DNA from: Lachnospiraceae bacterium
GTDB lineage: Bacteria > Bacillota > Clostridia > Lachnospirales > Lachnospiraceae
Direction of reading: 5' to 3'
Assembly: GCA_024696945.1 (NCBI GenBank)
Contig: JAILGF010000154.1
Location: 1 to 54,897 of the forward strand
DNA: 54,897 nt
Below the pieces are notes generated by a model, which saw only the letters and a list, made by a program, of their open reading frames with translations, was not told the DNA's origin and ran no database searches. Shown here in pieces: positions 38,581-48,099 of this stretch. The first letter of the stretch is position 1, and every line of letters begins with the position of its first letter. The position numbers and the translations under genes are program-made.

Positions 38581-39420
38581 TCATCTGTGATCAACCAGGT
38601 TCCAAAGATTACCTTTCAGCACACTCAGCGGTGCCTTCCCATCGTCGTTTTTTATTGTATATGTAACGACAGTTCCGTCTTTATACTCCAATCCCATATG
38701 CCATAGGTCCTTTTTGGAGTCCTGTGTTTTGTCCCAGTTTTCTATTTGAGCAGTATCAAACCACTCATATATCTGAGTCATCTGCTCATCAGTCAGGTCT
38801 GTTTCTTCGCCCAGTCTATAGTCATGAGGGAATTCATTCTCATTATACAGTTCACCCAGATAATACTTTTGGGTTTCAAAGTCTATCATAAAACCAACAT
38901 ATCCATCGGGGCTGTTATCATCGCCTCCCTGATTGAGATGTAACCATCTCTGGCAAAACACCCACTTCAGCTCTGAAGAATTCGGTATATTACCTTGAAA
39001 TACCTTTCCATCCATTAAGTAGGTACGCGAATACAGCCTTTCCTTTTCCGCATTTGCAGCTTCAATCTCATCCTTATGAGCCTGCATGTATATGACTTTA
39101 TTGCTTTTTAATAAACTATAGAACTCAGATGAATTGTCTGCTTCTTCTTCCACACGTCCGATAGACCACTCACCTGAATTGATCATCTCATCTACATAAT
39201 AATCATCCAGTTCCTCGTCCGTATATTTATATGTTTCCTTTATCCACTCTCTTGTAAGCGGCTTTTCATAATCTTCTTTGGGAATATCCTTTACTTGTCC
39301 TGCCTTATCATTTTCAACATTAGTTATTTCAGCCGGAGCATTCTTAACACCGGAATTTCCGGAACAACCTGTCAAAAGTATAGCTATTATTATGGTTCCA
39401 ATAATCATATACCATCTCAT
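38581..39420 (-). CDS. Lipoprotein of unknown function
   Basis: 279 residues. Lipobox ILLTGC (Cys19), an acidic linker, then a Trp/Tyr-rich globular region (WSIGRVEEEADNSSEF, GYVGFMIDFETQKYYLGE). The end GNLWNLVDHR-stop is abrupt. A neighbouring frame continues TWLITDDVKYNEYNEETLKA for another 30 codons through the REP-like copy, so a late frameshift may have shortened it. It is probably surface-tethered; family unknown. Confidence 0.65.
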   Translation of the reverse strand: MRWYMIIGTIIIAILLTGCSGNSGVKNAPAEITNVENDKAGQVKDIPKEDYEKPLTREWIKETYKYTDEELDDYYVDEMINSGEWSIGRVEEEADNSSEFYSLLKSNKVIYMQAHKDEIEAANAEKERLYSRTYLMDGKVFQGNIPNSSELKWVFCQRWLHLNQGGDDNSPDGYVGFMIDFETQKYYLGELYNENEFPHDYRLGEETDLTDEQMTQIYEWFDTAQIENWDKTQDSKKDLWHMGLEYKDGTVVTYTIKNDDGKAPLSVLKGNLWNLVDHR

Positions 39421-39446
39421 AACATAACCTCCGGGGGTATATATTT

Positions 39447-39459
39447 GGGGTCTGACCCC
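39447..39459. repeat. REP-like palindrome
   Basis: Perfect GGGGTCTGACCCC between the two lipoprotein genes. Confidence 0.85.
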
Positions 39460-39466
39460 ATACTGG

Positions 39467-41767
39467 TCATGGATAATACTGCTCGGCCATAAAGTAGATT
39501 ACCCCATCCATGTATACGCATGTAAAATCACGATAATATTCGATCCATTCTCTATCCGGATCCGAATAAAGTATAGTGAAATAATGCTCCACAGAATTGC
39601 AGACATCAAAAATGGTCTTTAACTCTGAAATCGTTAACAGATACCGTTCTACACCGGTGTTTTTATGTAGATATATGATCGGGCAGTCTTCCGATATTTT
39701 CATGACTACCTCTTCACCATAAGGTACTAAGCCTTCTTCTACTTCATAGTCTGCCGGATCATCGCTCATTTCGCCGGAGTCATTATAAACGCGTGCGGGA
39801 TCATAATAACCTCTCAAAACCACAGTTCCGTCTTCTTCGATCGACATGATCTGAAAATTCTGCTCTTTTATGTCTTCCTGGGTTTTGCCAAGTTTTGCGG
39901 CGGTATCGGCCAGTTTTTCCATGGCTTCTTCCCGAAGTGCCCAATGTTGTTCATAATCCAGATGTTTGTCTTCAGAAAACTCTACTTCTGGCAGTCCCTT
40001 ACCCCAGTTTTTGACAATGATGTCAGATGGTTCAAATATTCCTTTTCCCTTATATGTTACATTTACTAGTACAAGTGGTGCATATTTTTTATCATATCCG
40101 TCATTCCCATTTTTTACCGGCAGGTTAGCACGGAATACAGCCGTAAAATGATCTGCTTTATATCTCTCAGAGTAAAATGATCCAAGTTCTTCAGCTTCTA
40201 ATATACAGAGATATTTAAGTTCGTAATCTCTGTCAGCAATTACATTTTCACACTTTACTTCGAGTACTTTTTCTCCGGCAAGTGAGAATACAGCATTATG
40301 ATCATCCTCCAGGTCCACAGTTAACGCAAGCTGTGTCGTAATAAAGTCTGCTGCTTGTGCGGAATCAAATTCATAAACTGTATAATCTTCCGAAGCTTCT
40401 GATTTTTCAGCAATAAGCAAATGGTCATATTCATGGGATGCTTCATCCACGTAATCATCCAAATAAGGGATTATCCCGTATTCTTTTATCCCGTTATCAT
40501 CATAGTCAAATGAAAATATACATGTGGCCAGATAACCTATTTTGATGGGACATTCTATGAAATGCATTCCGTCTTCATCACTTATGACATTCACCTTAAA
40601 CGGATAGGTTTCGGTATCTATAAAAGTGTACAGATCTACCCCATACAGCGGACTGTTATAGTCGCAATAAACCTTTTCTATTCCGTAACGATATTCCAGC
40701 TCACTCCGATCTATTCCATCACTATTATACAGATTTATAAATCTTTTGATGTGTTCGGGACGTATGGATCTGACAGCTTCATTGGTTTCCCCGTCCTTTA
40801 GTATCACAATATTTTTCGCCAGATCATTAAGTTCATAGTTACTTTGAACAAAAGTGTAATCTTTGAGTTCTGCAGGAGCCTTCAAGACAAATATATGATC
40901 TTTTGAAAAAATACTGCTTGCATATTCGTTTTCATCATCAAGTAAAGCCCATGCACTGTCGATATCCGTCACTGTAGTTATTTTCAAAATCTCCCGGTCT
41001 GCGATCACATCGCTTAATATCACGCTGCCGTCAGCATCAACGCTGACTGATAACCGTGAGCTGATTTTTTTCCATTTTTCCGGGAGCTCAAACTTATACC
41101 AGTTGGTCGTTATTTCTGTGATGATTCCTTCCGTAAGCTCAGGTGTAGGAGTTTCTGTGACGGTTGTCGTCGGTCTGATCACCGGTGTAGGCAGGTCACT
41201 TTTGTCCGGCTCCGGTCCGTTATACCTTAGCTCACCGTCGATAAACTCTAACTTTCCCACTGCTCCGTCAAGCATGTTCCGCCTTCCGAAAAATGCCTTT
41301 TTTATATATACTGCACCATCCTTTACGGAATCGACCCAGTAATCATACTCACCTCTGTCCTGTAACTGATAGCCCTGTCTGTTTTCTATATCATAAACAA
41401 ATATGCCTGTGGATATTATACCGCTTCCATGCGTGACCGAAGCACACAGATCGGGCTTTCCGTCACCGGTGATATCAAAATAAACGTACCTGTCCATCAA
41501 AAATCTGCCCATTGACACTGTATGTTCACATATATATTCTTGAAATGAGGCCACCACTTCAGGATCCAGATCTTTTCCTGTAATATGATATTTATCTTCG
41601 TCCTCCGGCTTAGGGGTTACACTCGCAACCGGCTCCGGGGTTACACTCGCCACCTGATTGTTAGGTATGTCCTTTTCTTCTGTGTTATCCTCCTTCGAGC
41701 ACCCACTGATAAACATCGAAGCTGTCAGTATTATTATAAGTAACGGTAATAAAACTGTTTTTTTCAT
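39467..41767 (-). CDS. Large lipoprotein with FG-GAP-like segment
   Basis: 766 residues. Lipobox MFISGC, then the repeated linker VASVTPEPVASVTPKP, an FG-GAP-like DITGDGKPDLCASV strand-loop (about residue 95), a second Pro/Thr linker (about 205-225), and further beta-rich regions. It is probably an extracellular multidomain protein. The ATG at 41767 follows AAGGAG; 21 codons upstream are translated REP-like repeat (GGQTP, GLTP) and are not part of the gene. Confidence 0.7.
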   Translation of the reverse strand: MKKTVLLPLLIIILTASMFISGCSKEDNTEEKDIPNNQVASVTPEPVASVTPKPEDEDKYHITGKDLDPEVVASFQEYICEHTVSMGRFLMDRYVYFDITGDGKPDLCASVTHGSGIISTGIFVYDIENRQGYQLQDRGEYDYWVDSVKDGAVYIKKAFFGRRNMLDGAVGKLEFIDGELRYNGPEPDKSDLPTPVIRPTTTVTETPTPELTEGIITEITTNWYKFELPEKWKKISSRLSVSVDADGSVILSDVIADREILKITTVTDIDSAWALLDDENEYASSIFSKDHIFVLKAPAELKDYTFVQSNYELNDLAKNIVILKDGETNEAVRSIRPEHIKRFINLYNSDGIDRSELEYRYGIEKVYCDYNSPLYGVDLYTFIDTETYPFKVNVISDEDGMHFIECPIKIGYLATCIFSFDYDDNGIKEYGIIPYLDDYVDEASHEYDHLLIAEKSEASEDYTVYEFDSAQAADFITTQLALTVDLEDDHNAVFSLAGEKVLEVKCENVIADRDYELKYLCILEAEELGSFYSERYKADHFTAVFRANLPVKNGNDGYDKKYAPLVLVNVTYKGKGIFEPSDIIVKNWGKGLPEVEFSEDKHLDYEQHWALREEAMEKLADTAAKLGKTQEDIKEQNFQIMSIEEDGTVVLRGYYDPARVYNDSGEMSDDPADYEVEEGLVPYGEEVVMKISEDCPIIYLHKNTGVERYLLTISELKTIFDVCNSVEHYFTILYSDPDREWIEYYRDFTCVYMDGVIYFMAEQYYP

Positions 41768-41789
41768 GTCCCCTTCTCCTTTTACGATA

Positions 41790-41820
41790 GGGGTCAGACC
41801 CCTATTGGGAGTCTGACCCC
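41790..41820. repeat. Hairpin-type REP-like repeat
   Basis: Two opposed cores with centre TATTG. It lies across the end of the 41802 gene and the leader of the 39467 gene. Confidence 0.85.
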
Positions 41821-42101
41821 CAAAGCACAAATTCCTTATTCTCCGTACAAGAGGATGCTTCGATGATATTCTTGTGATCGATGGGAAGCACCTTTCCTAT
41901 CTGATCAAATAAAAATTCATCACAGCACTTGTGCCCGGACGGTATAAATATCATATCGTCAGTTCCTACATATACCACAAGCCACATATCCTCATCAAAA
42001 GGCCCAGTGTCAGATGTTAGAATAACAAGCTTAGAAACTTCACTCAGATCAAAGCAATATTCCTTTGAATCTGAAACAGCACGGATAATGTTGCCATACA
42101 T
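41802..42101 (-). CDS. Hypothetical protein with repeat-derived end
   Basis: 99 residues: VSKLVILTSDTGPFDEDMWL, a beta-rich acidic protein without signal peptide. The last residues, WGSDSQ, come from a hairpin-type REP-like repeat. No clear ribosome site is seen, because the region before the ATG is a REP-like copy (42109). I do not recognise the family. Confidence 0.5.
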   Translation of the reverse strand: MYGNIIRAVSDSKEYCFDLSEVSKLVILTSDTGPFDEDMWLVVYVGTDDMIFIPSGHKCCDEFLFDQIGKVLPIDHKNIIEASSCTENKEFVLWGSDSQ

Positions 42102-42108
42102 TTCTCGC

Positions 42109-42141
42109 GGGGTCAGACCCCATGAACGGGGGTCAGACCCC
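42109..42141. repeat. REP-like palindrome, two direct copies
   Basis: GGGGTCAGACCCC at 42109-42121 and 42129-42141, linked by ATGAACG exactly as at 2284-2316. The second supplies the stop of the LRR gene. Confidence 0.85.
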
Positions 42142-44409
42142 CGCAGTTATCTTTTTATACTTGCTGTAGATATTTTTTCCGTCAGAGACTATATATGTGC
42201 GTATCCGGAACTTATATTTTCCGGCTTCGAGCCCTTTTAAAGTTGTTTTGGTTTGCTTGTTTGAGCTGTAAGTCTCATAAACCTGCCACTTTCCGTCTTT
42301 GTACATCTGTAACTGGTATCCGGATACTTTTTTATTTCTTTTCCAGCTTAGTACGAGATCATTACCGCTGACAGTCACACTGAACTTGCTGACCGAGTTC
42401 GGCTTGGTCGTTACATCTATCGCTTCGCAGTAGTCCTTTGCGTACCTTTTACCGTTCTGCACTGTGAACGACTGTACTCTGAAAGTGTACTTGGTTCCGG
42501 CTTTGAGACCTTTTATCTTTGCCGATGTTTTGGTTCTGTCTTTGATGGTACGGACTTTCTTCCATTTGCCGTTATCAAGCATTTGTACAATATATCCGTC
42601 TGCACCGGAAAGAGCACTCCACACAAGCTTTACGCTTTTACGATTGATCTTATCAGCTTTTACGACCGATAACGGAGCGGCTGTGTTGTTGTCCGGAACG
42701 TAATCGGCTCCGAAATTTCCGCCTACTATCGCGGAATAGGACGCAGCCTCGTCAAGATCCATAAGATTATCAAGTCCTGACTGAAATTCAGCGAACGTTA
42801 TCCTCCCGTGAGGATAACATCTTTCTGCCCCTTTTTCAAGGTAGACCACTCCGAACTGCACCGACCATGTGAAAGGTCCCCATGCGTAGAAATCTATATC
42901 CGTGAAATCGTCGAACCAGTCTGTTCTGCCATAGTCAAAGGCAGTACCAAGACCCATGTATGTGGCAAATCTGTGCGCCATAAGTCCGAAATCCTGTCTT
43001 GTCACAGGGGAATTGCCAGAGAAAGTGTCATCTGCAAGTATGGGATAACCGAAGCAGATATTGTTTGCCTCGCCCCATCTGACCGCGTCAGCGTAAGGGC
43101 AGTCGGACGGAACATCGGTAAATCGTGAAGTACCGCTTACCACAGGCTTTCCCGCAAGTTCATACAGGGTTTGTATAGCTCCGTATCTTGTAACGAACTG
43201 ATCCGTATCGGAATGACCGTCATCCGTATCGATGATGCTGTCAGGAACATTTTCTCCGTTGAACTTTGCGTTTATCTTTGTATTATCATCGAAAGCAACG
43301 CAGTATCTGAGCTGATCAAACGGGTCTCCGCTTCCGCCGTAATCCAGCGTCATGGAATATACATAGCCGAGGTTTTCGGTCTCATGCACATATTCTCCCT
43401 CATTGTATGCTTTGCAGAGACGGTAGTTTTTGCTTATATCTATATCCTCTATCTGCGTGAGGCCGAACGCCATGAGGTAATAAAGCTTCGGGTTGTGTGA
43501 GAGATCAAGAGATTCCAGCTCGGTATTGCATTCGACTCCGAGATATGAAAGCTCCGGGTTGTGAGAAAGATCAAGCGATCTGAGCTTTCCGCTCTTGTTG
43601 TACCCACAGACCAGCTCGTAGAGTTTAGGGTTATGGCTTACATCTATCTTTGTCATATTAGTCCACGCAACGTTGAGATATTCAAGATCCTTCAAGTTGC
43701 TGACATCTATATTTTTTAGACGCTTATTATGCCATATATCGAGCCTTTTTATCTTTGTGTTTTTTGAAACATCAACATATTCCAGATCGTTGTAGAACGC
43801 TGTGAGGTCACAGAGCTCGGGATTGTTTGACAGGTCGAGAGATGTAAGTCCGCAATTGCTCGCGAATAGATTCTCGAGCAGAGTGTTTTGTGACAGATCG
43901 AGCTCTTTAAGCTCGGGGTTCGCATTACACTCAAGATAAGCAAGCTTGGGGTTGTTCCTGACATTCAGGGTTTTAAGATTGCAGTTGAAGCAATATACCC
44001 ATTCAAGATTAGGGCAGTCGGAAAAATCCAGCTCTGTAAAATCATTGTATGAGCACCATATACCGACAAGTCCCGGATTATGTGAAAGATCCATCTCCGT
44101 GAGATGGTTGCCTTTGCACCATAGACCTGTAAGGTATGGGAAATACTCGATTCCCTTTATTGAAGTGACGCCGAGGTTCTCGCAGTGGACGTTGCGTATA
44201 AGAAATATCTCGTCACTGTCAAGATATCCGTTGCCGTCTTCGTCAAAGGCTTTTTCGATACAGCTCCTGAATATCGGATCAGGAAAATTTTGTTCGTTTA
44301 CAACAACTCCGTCTTTCGCTTTGGCACTTAAAGACATAGGTACTGCTGCAGAAATGATTACTGTTACCACCAAAAAGGCGGAAATAAGTTTTCCTAATAG
44401 CTTTTTCAT
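42133..44409 (-). CDS. Secreted LRR / SLH-like / Fn3 surface protein
   Basis: 758 residues. Signal peptide 1-28. At about residues 65-340 lie some twelve bacterial leucine-rich repeats of LDLSHNPxL type. At about 410-560 comes an SLH-like region (FTDVPSDCPYADAVRWGEAN, then VTRQDFGLMAHRFATYMG). At about 580-755 are two Fn3 domains (VKLVWSALSGADGYIVQM, GLKAGTKYTFRVQS). It is probably a cell-surface adhesin. The ITAGV-stop is formed by a REP-like copy. Confidence 0.82.
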   Translation of the reverse strand: MKKLLGKLISAFLVVTVIISAAVPMSLSAKAKDGVVVNEQNFPDPIFRSCIEKAFDEDGNGYLDSDEIFLIRNVHCENLGVTSIKGIEYFPYLTGLWCKGNHLTEMDLSHNPGLVGIWCSYNDFTELDFSDCPNLEWVYCFNCNLKTLNVRNNPKLAYLECNANPELKELDLSQNTLLENLFASNCGLTSLDLSNNPELCDLTAFYNDLEYVDVSKNTKIKRLDIWHNKRLKNIDVSNLKDLEYLNVAWTNMTKIDVSHNPKLYELVCGYNKSGKLRSLDLSHNPELSYLGVECNTELESLDLSHNPKLYYLMAFGLTQIEDIDISKNYRLCKAYNEGEYVHETENLGYVYSMTLDYGGSGDPFDQLRYCVAFDDNTKINAKFNGENVPDSIIDTDDGHSDTDQFVTRYGAIQTLYELAGKPVVSGTSRFTDVPSDCPYADAVRWGEANNICFGYPILADDTFSGNSPVTRQDFGLMAHRFATYMGLGTAFDYGRTDWFDDFTDIDFYAWGPFTWSVQFGVVYLEKGAERCYPHGRITFAEFQSGLDNLMDLDEAASYSAIVGGNFGADYVPDNNTAAPLSVVKADKINRKSVKLVWSALSGADGYIVQMLDNGKWKKVRTIKDRTKTSAKIKGLKAGTKYTFRVQSFTVQNGKRYAKDYCEAIDVTTKPNSVSKFSVTVSGNDLVLSWKRNKKVSGYQLQMYKDGKWQVYETYSSNKQTKTTLKGLEAGKYKFRIRTYIVSDGKNIYSKYKKITAGV

Positions 44410-44432
44410 TACTTGACTCTCCTTTTCTCCAC

Positions 44433-45461
44433 TTATATTTCTTTAAACCACATCAGATAACAACTAAACTTTCCGATAAACTCGGCACTGCAATCCGCAC
44501 CGTATTCCTCTTCTCCTTTGATAAGTACATCATCGTCTTGAATCAATTCGTCATACACCCCCGCATTATCCATGCGTGCTATCGCATGTACAATTTCCAG
44601 CTCACGCAGCTCATCATCCTCGTGGGAATAACAATACGCCTTCTCACCCGGGAAACATTTTAACTCATGCATGTAATAATCCGTCTGGCAGTCTTCACCT
44701 TCATTATAAGAGGACACTACCCAGTTTGCTTCCAGGAATTCTCTGGTTATAGCTCCCTCCGGTTCACTTGCCCCAAACAGGCCGGGCATTTCCGGTTCAC
44801 TCGCCTGACGGGCCTTGTTGATATCAAAGTCGGAAGAAACATGATTGTAATACTTTTGAAGCAAGCTTACCACCATCTCTTTTTCCTTCTCATCGAAATT
44901 GATCATTCTGCAGGATAAAAAGCGGTTAAGATATCCGTTGTAAAGCTTCAACATTTTCTTATAGCCATAGATTTCTTTATTGCTGCACCAAAATGTCACA
45001 TAATCATTCTTTTCCCAGTCTTCTTCAATCTCCCAGCCGGCAAAAGCACGGAGAATCTCCTCATTCAGCGGTTTAACATCCACCTGTTCATACTTATTGC
45101 ATCTTTCACTATCGTTTTCGTATTGGCACATATAGAAAAATGAGATAGCATCCTGGTCGCTGTCAATGGATTCTTCAATCTTCCATGCGAACAGTTCTTC
45201 TTCCTTTTTGTCCGGAAATTCACCATTGTGAAACAGTGCGTACACCACTTCTTCTGCTTCCCAAGGGAAATCATATGCATCACAGAATTCCTTATACTTC
45301 TTGCCTGTCCACTTATTTCCTGTCAGTGTATTCAGTTCATCGCACATATCCTTTGGAAGCACACCGCCCATAGCAGCCCCCTCTTTTACCAAAGACTCTG
45401 CCCTTGCAAGTACTTCTTTGTCCTTTACCACAGTTTCCCAATCAATTTTTTTCTTTGCCAT
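44433..45461 (-). CDS. Hypothetical cytoplasmic protein
   Basis: 342 residues, acidic, rich in Trp and Cys, with no signal or membrane segment. The start MAKKKIDWETVVKDKEVLAR is preceded by AAGGAG; a start five codons earlier would overlap this site. No domain is recognised. Confidence 0.6.
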   Translation of the reverse strand: MAKKKIDWETVVKDKEVLARAESLVKEGAAMGGVLPKDMCDELNTLTGNKWTGKKYKEFCDAYDFPWEAEEVVYALFHNGEFPDKKEEELFAWKIEESIDSDQDAISFFYMCQYENDSERCNKYEQVDVKPLNEEILRAFAGWEIEEDWEKNDYVTFWCSNKEIYGYKKMLKLYNGYLNRFLSCRMINFDEKEKEMVVSLLQKYYNHVSSDFDINKARQASEPEMPGLFGASEPEGAITREFLEANWVVSSYNEGEDCQTDYYMHELKCFPGEKAYCYSHEDDELRELEIVHAIARMDNAGVYDELIQDDDVLIKGEEEYGADCSAEFIGKFSCYLMWFKEI

Positions 45462-45512
45462 CGCTTTCTCCTTCATTTTTTATTTTTTCTTTCGTACAAG
45501 CAGTAACATTCA

Positions 45513-46358
45513 CTAAAATATTGGCCTTCCGTGACATTGTTCTTCAAGCACCACTGCTACACAAACTTCTTTAAGTTTGAGATTTGAAATATACATAGGA
45601 AAATTCTTAGATACTATTTCTTTTATTCTTTCTTTGAATCGGAAGATCTGTTTTGAAAGATCAAAATCTTCTATAAAACTAATCTCCTCACTGATCCTTT
45701 CCTCAAGATTCTTTATTCTTTCACTATCTGGGTATCCGCCCTCATATCGTATTTCTATAAATAACCGATATAGTTTATTATTCTTTATGCAGGCATAATA
45801 ATCCGGAAAAAACCTGTAAAATGAATCCGTTATTATATCATTTATGGATTGCCATTCTTTAGTCGCCTCTAAAAGTTCATTTTTAGATAATCTTTCTAAT
45901 CTTTCTATCCGATATTTAAGCTCAACATCCTTAGCCTTTTTTTGAGCATGTGAAAACAGACTATTATCATACTCACCGGATATCATAGTTTTCTCAACAT
46001 CACTGTCAAATTCTTTCTTTAGTTTTAAAGATTTAAGAATCCAGAAAACAATAAGTCCTAAAACAGCAACAGCAAAACCAACTGCTTTAAACGCAGCTTT
46101 ACTATTGTGTCTTACAGAAATACAGTCACTGGCATATACAACGGCAGCTATAAGAACAAATCCACCTATGACTGTAAGAAATATCATCATTTCATATGAT
46201 ATCATAAACATATACTTTTTCTTTCTGTTTACCGTCAATCTGGCTTTCTGCCTATCTATCATGTTTTCGGTATCTTTCAGAATATTTTCAGCATTTTGAA
46301 GCATCAGATCAATGTCTTCCTGTGTATATTGCCGATCCCGGTCATCTTTCTTATTCAT
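45513..46358 (-). CDS. Membrane protein with cytoplasmic coiled-coil ends
   Basis: 281 residues. Charged N-terminal helix, two membrane segments at about 53-75 and 88-110, then a long charged helical domain (KYRIERLERLSKNELLEATK). It is probably an inner-membrane scaffold; function unknown. It starts 3 bases after the 46362 gene stop, so the pair is likely coupled. Confidence 0.6.
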   Translation of the reverse strand: MNKKDDRDRQYTQEDIDLMLQNAENILKDTENMIDRQKARLTVNRKKKYMFMISYEMMIFLTVIGGFVLIAAVVYASDCISVRHNSKAAFKAVGFAVAVLGLIVFWILKSLKLKKEFDSDVEKTMISGEYDNSLFSHAQKKAKDVELKYRIERLERLSKNELLEATKEWQSINDIITDSFYRFFPDYYACIKNNKLYRLFIEIRYEGGYPDSERIKNLEERISEEISFIEDFDLSKQIFRFKERIKEIVSKNFPMYISNLKLKEVCVAVVLEEQCHGRPIF

Positions 46359-46361
46359 CCG

Positions 46362-46643
46362 CTAACCCCAATAATATGTTTTAGTGATATTATATATAAA
46401 TAATTGGCCTGATTTTGCGGTAGGTGCCCATTCGTTATCATCTGAACAGTTTTCTCTATTAATCACGGTTTGGTTAGCTACTACAATTTTAATATCAGGA
46501 TTTCTAACGTAACCGTCCATATAGATATCGATTTTATCCCAGCTTGTATCATTAATATTATTCCAGAACACACCGCTGAAAGGGAAAGGCATCCCTTTTA
46601 GGTTAATGTTATTTTGTTCTGTAGTAGCAAGTACTTTTGCCAA
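46362..46643 (-). CDS. Hypothetical 93-residue protein after Fic
   Basis: The open frame starts at a TTG inside the end of the Fic gene (35-base overlap); a later ATG at 46592 also exists. The sequence GVFWNNINDTSWDKIDIYMD is beta-rich and unrecognised. The start is uncertain. It could be a partner of Fic by position, but nothing shows that. Confidence 0.4.
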   Translation of the reverse strand: MAKVLATTEQNNINLKGMPFPFSGVFWNNINDTSWDKIDIYMDGYVRNPDIKIVVANQTVINRENCSDDNEWAPTAKSGQLFIYNITKTYYWG

Positions 46644-47655
46644 TGCCTTCTCGTTTCAGTTCCCCATCAGCCACTAGTTTTCGCAAAGCTCCCTCTACGG
46701 AACTAACGCTGAGTGATGGGCAAAGCTCCCTGATGTCCTGTTTGGCAAAACGCCCAATCTTGTTCTGTGTTGCAAGCCGCACTGTCTCAAGTGCGGAGCG
46801 TTTGGTTTCCACCAACGCAAAACGGTCTTCAAAATCTCTGTAGGCCCCAAGGATTGTCCCAAGCAGGAATTTAATGAAAGGAACAGGATCGTCCGCTCCC
46901 TCGTGCCAGCCATCCTGTGATGCGGACAGCGCAGCATAGTACAAATCCTTATTTCTAGCAATCTGCGCTTCCAGCGAAATATATTTTCCGACATAAAAGC
47001 TACTCCTGTAAAGAAGGAGCGTTGTAAGCAGCCTGCTCATGCGCCCATTCCCATCGTTAAACGGATGGATACAGAGAAAATCGTGGATGAAAACAGGTAT
47101 CGCGATCAGCGGTTCAAGCTCTAAATTCCCAATGACGCGGTTATATTCCGCACACAGCCGGTCAAGCGCATCTGGCGTTTCATACGGTGCGAGCGGAGTA
47201 AAAAGCGTTTCAGTATGCCCATCCGGGTAAGTCGCGCTGATATAGTTTTGTACCGTCTTCGTCCTACCCGCTACAGGATTGTTCATGTGGCTGTAGAGGA
47301 TTTTATGCAGTTGAAGGATATAGTTCTGCGTGATTGGAATCGAATCAAAACTCTCATGAATTATTCCCAGCACATCTCTGTAGCCTGCAATTTCCTGCTC
47401 GTCTCGGTTCTTAGGCGTGGTTTTTTCCTCCACAAGCTGCCGGATGCGTGTATTCGTTGTAACGATGCCTTCGATGGCATTGGATGCCTCCGTACTCTGT
47501 ACCTTGGCAATCTCTACCAGCTTCTCAAGCTCCTCCGGCCTTTGCTTAAGATACATTTCCTGCTTTCCGGCTTCTTTGTATATGGCCGCGATCAGCCCCA
47601 GCATTTCGGAATCCCACTTTTTATCCTTTATAATCGAGTAGTTAAACTCTCTCAT
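46609..47655 (-). CDS. Fic-domain AMPylase-type protein
   Basis: 348 residues. The Fic core HPFNDGNGRMSRLLTTLL (about residue 195) has the catalytic His and the nucleotide-binding GNGR. An N-terminal inhibitory motif SNAIEG (about 58-63, Glu conserved) marks a self-inhibited class. The C-terminal winged helix (about 280-345) suggests DNA binding. It should transfer AMP to proteins. GGGGAGG precedes the ATG. Confidence 0.9.
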   Translation of the reverse strand: MREFNYSIIKDKKWDSEMLGLIAAIYKEAGKQEMYLKQRPEELEKLVEIAKVQSTEASNAIEGIVTTNTRIRQLVEEKTTPKNRDEQEIAGYRDVLGIIHESFDSIPITQNYILQLHKILYSHMNNPVAGRTKTVQNYISATYPDGHTETLFTPLAPYETPDALDRLCAEYNRVIGNLELEPLIAIPVFIHDFLCIHPFNDGNGRMSRLLTTLLLYRSSFYVGKYISLEAQIARNKDLYYAALSASQDGWHEGADDPVPFIKFLLGTILGAYRDFEDRFALVETKRSALETVRLATQNKIGRFAKQDIRELCPSLSVSSVEGALRKLVADGELKREGIGKSTCYYRTK

Positions 47656-47757
47656 TCCCTTACCTCCCCTTTATTTCCCTTAAATATTAGCACAAATTAA
47701 GGGTAAAGTCAAGCCTTTGAGGGCATTTCCCCTTAATAGCATTTCTTTTTTAAGAGA

Positions 47758-47794
47758 AAAAAAACCTCACTTTAACATTTACAGTCAAAGTGAG
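47758..47794 (-). terminator. Strong rho-independent terminator
   Basis: CCTCACTTTGAC pairs with GTTAAAGTGAGG (one G-U) and is followed by eight T residues on the minus strand. It would end transcription from the 48.0-48.7 kb genes before Fic. Confidence 0.8.
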
Positions 47795-47871
47795 GCTTTG
47801 TTGTTTTTATCAATTTTCCGTAACGGTTATCCTAACGATAGCTCTACCGGCCTGTACTGCCTACCAATATT

Positions 47872-48000
47872 TTAGTCCACTACACCAAATTTAAGCGTAA
47901 ACTCATTAGATCCAACTTCAAGTTCAGCCATTTCACCCATGAGCATAGGGTAATTAATATCCCCATGCCCTGCCGGTAACCCAAAAGCTACAGGTTCAAG
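47872..48000 (-). pseudogene. C-terminal remnant of an S66-type carboxypeptidase
   Basis: Forty-two codons with no start: LEPVAFGLPAGHGDINYPML then LEVGSNEFTLKFGVVD-stop. This resembles the end of LD-carboxypeptidase/MccF proteins, whose catalytic His lies in a GLPxGHxxxN motif. The rest of the gene is absent. Confidence 0.5.
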
Positions 48001-48004
48001 TTAA

Positions 48005-48085
48005 TTAATCACAAAATTTACTGTCGCATATATCAAATGGCATATTGCAAACAAGCCTGTTTTCCAGATTGTTTAAGTCTGCCAT
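48005..48085 (-). CDS. Possible 26-residue Cys-containing peptide
   Basis: MADLNNLENRL then CNMPFDICDSKFCD, with three cysteines. AAAGGA precedes it, and it starts 15 bases past the stop of the zinc-ribbon gene. It may be a real microprotein or chance. Confidence 0.3.
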   Translation of the reverse strand: MADLNNLENRLVCNMPFDICDSKFCD

Positions 48086-48099
48086 ACTATCACGTTCCT

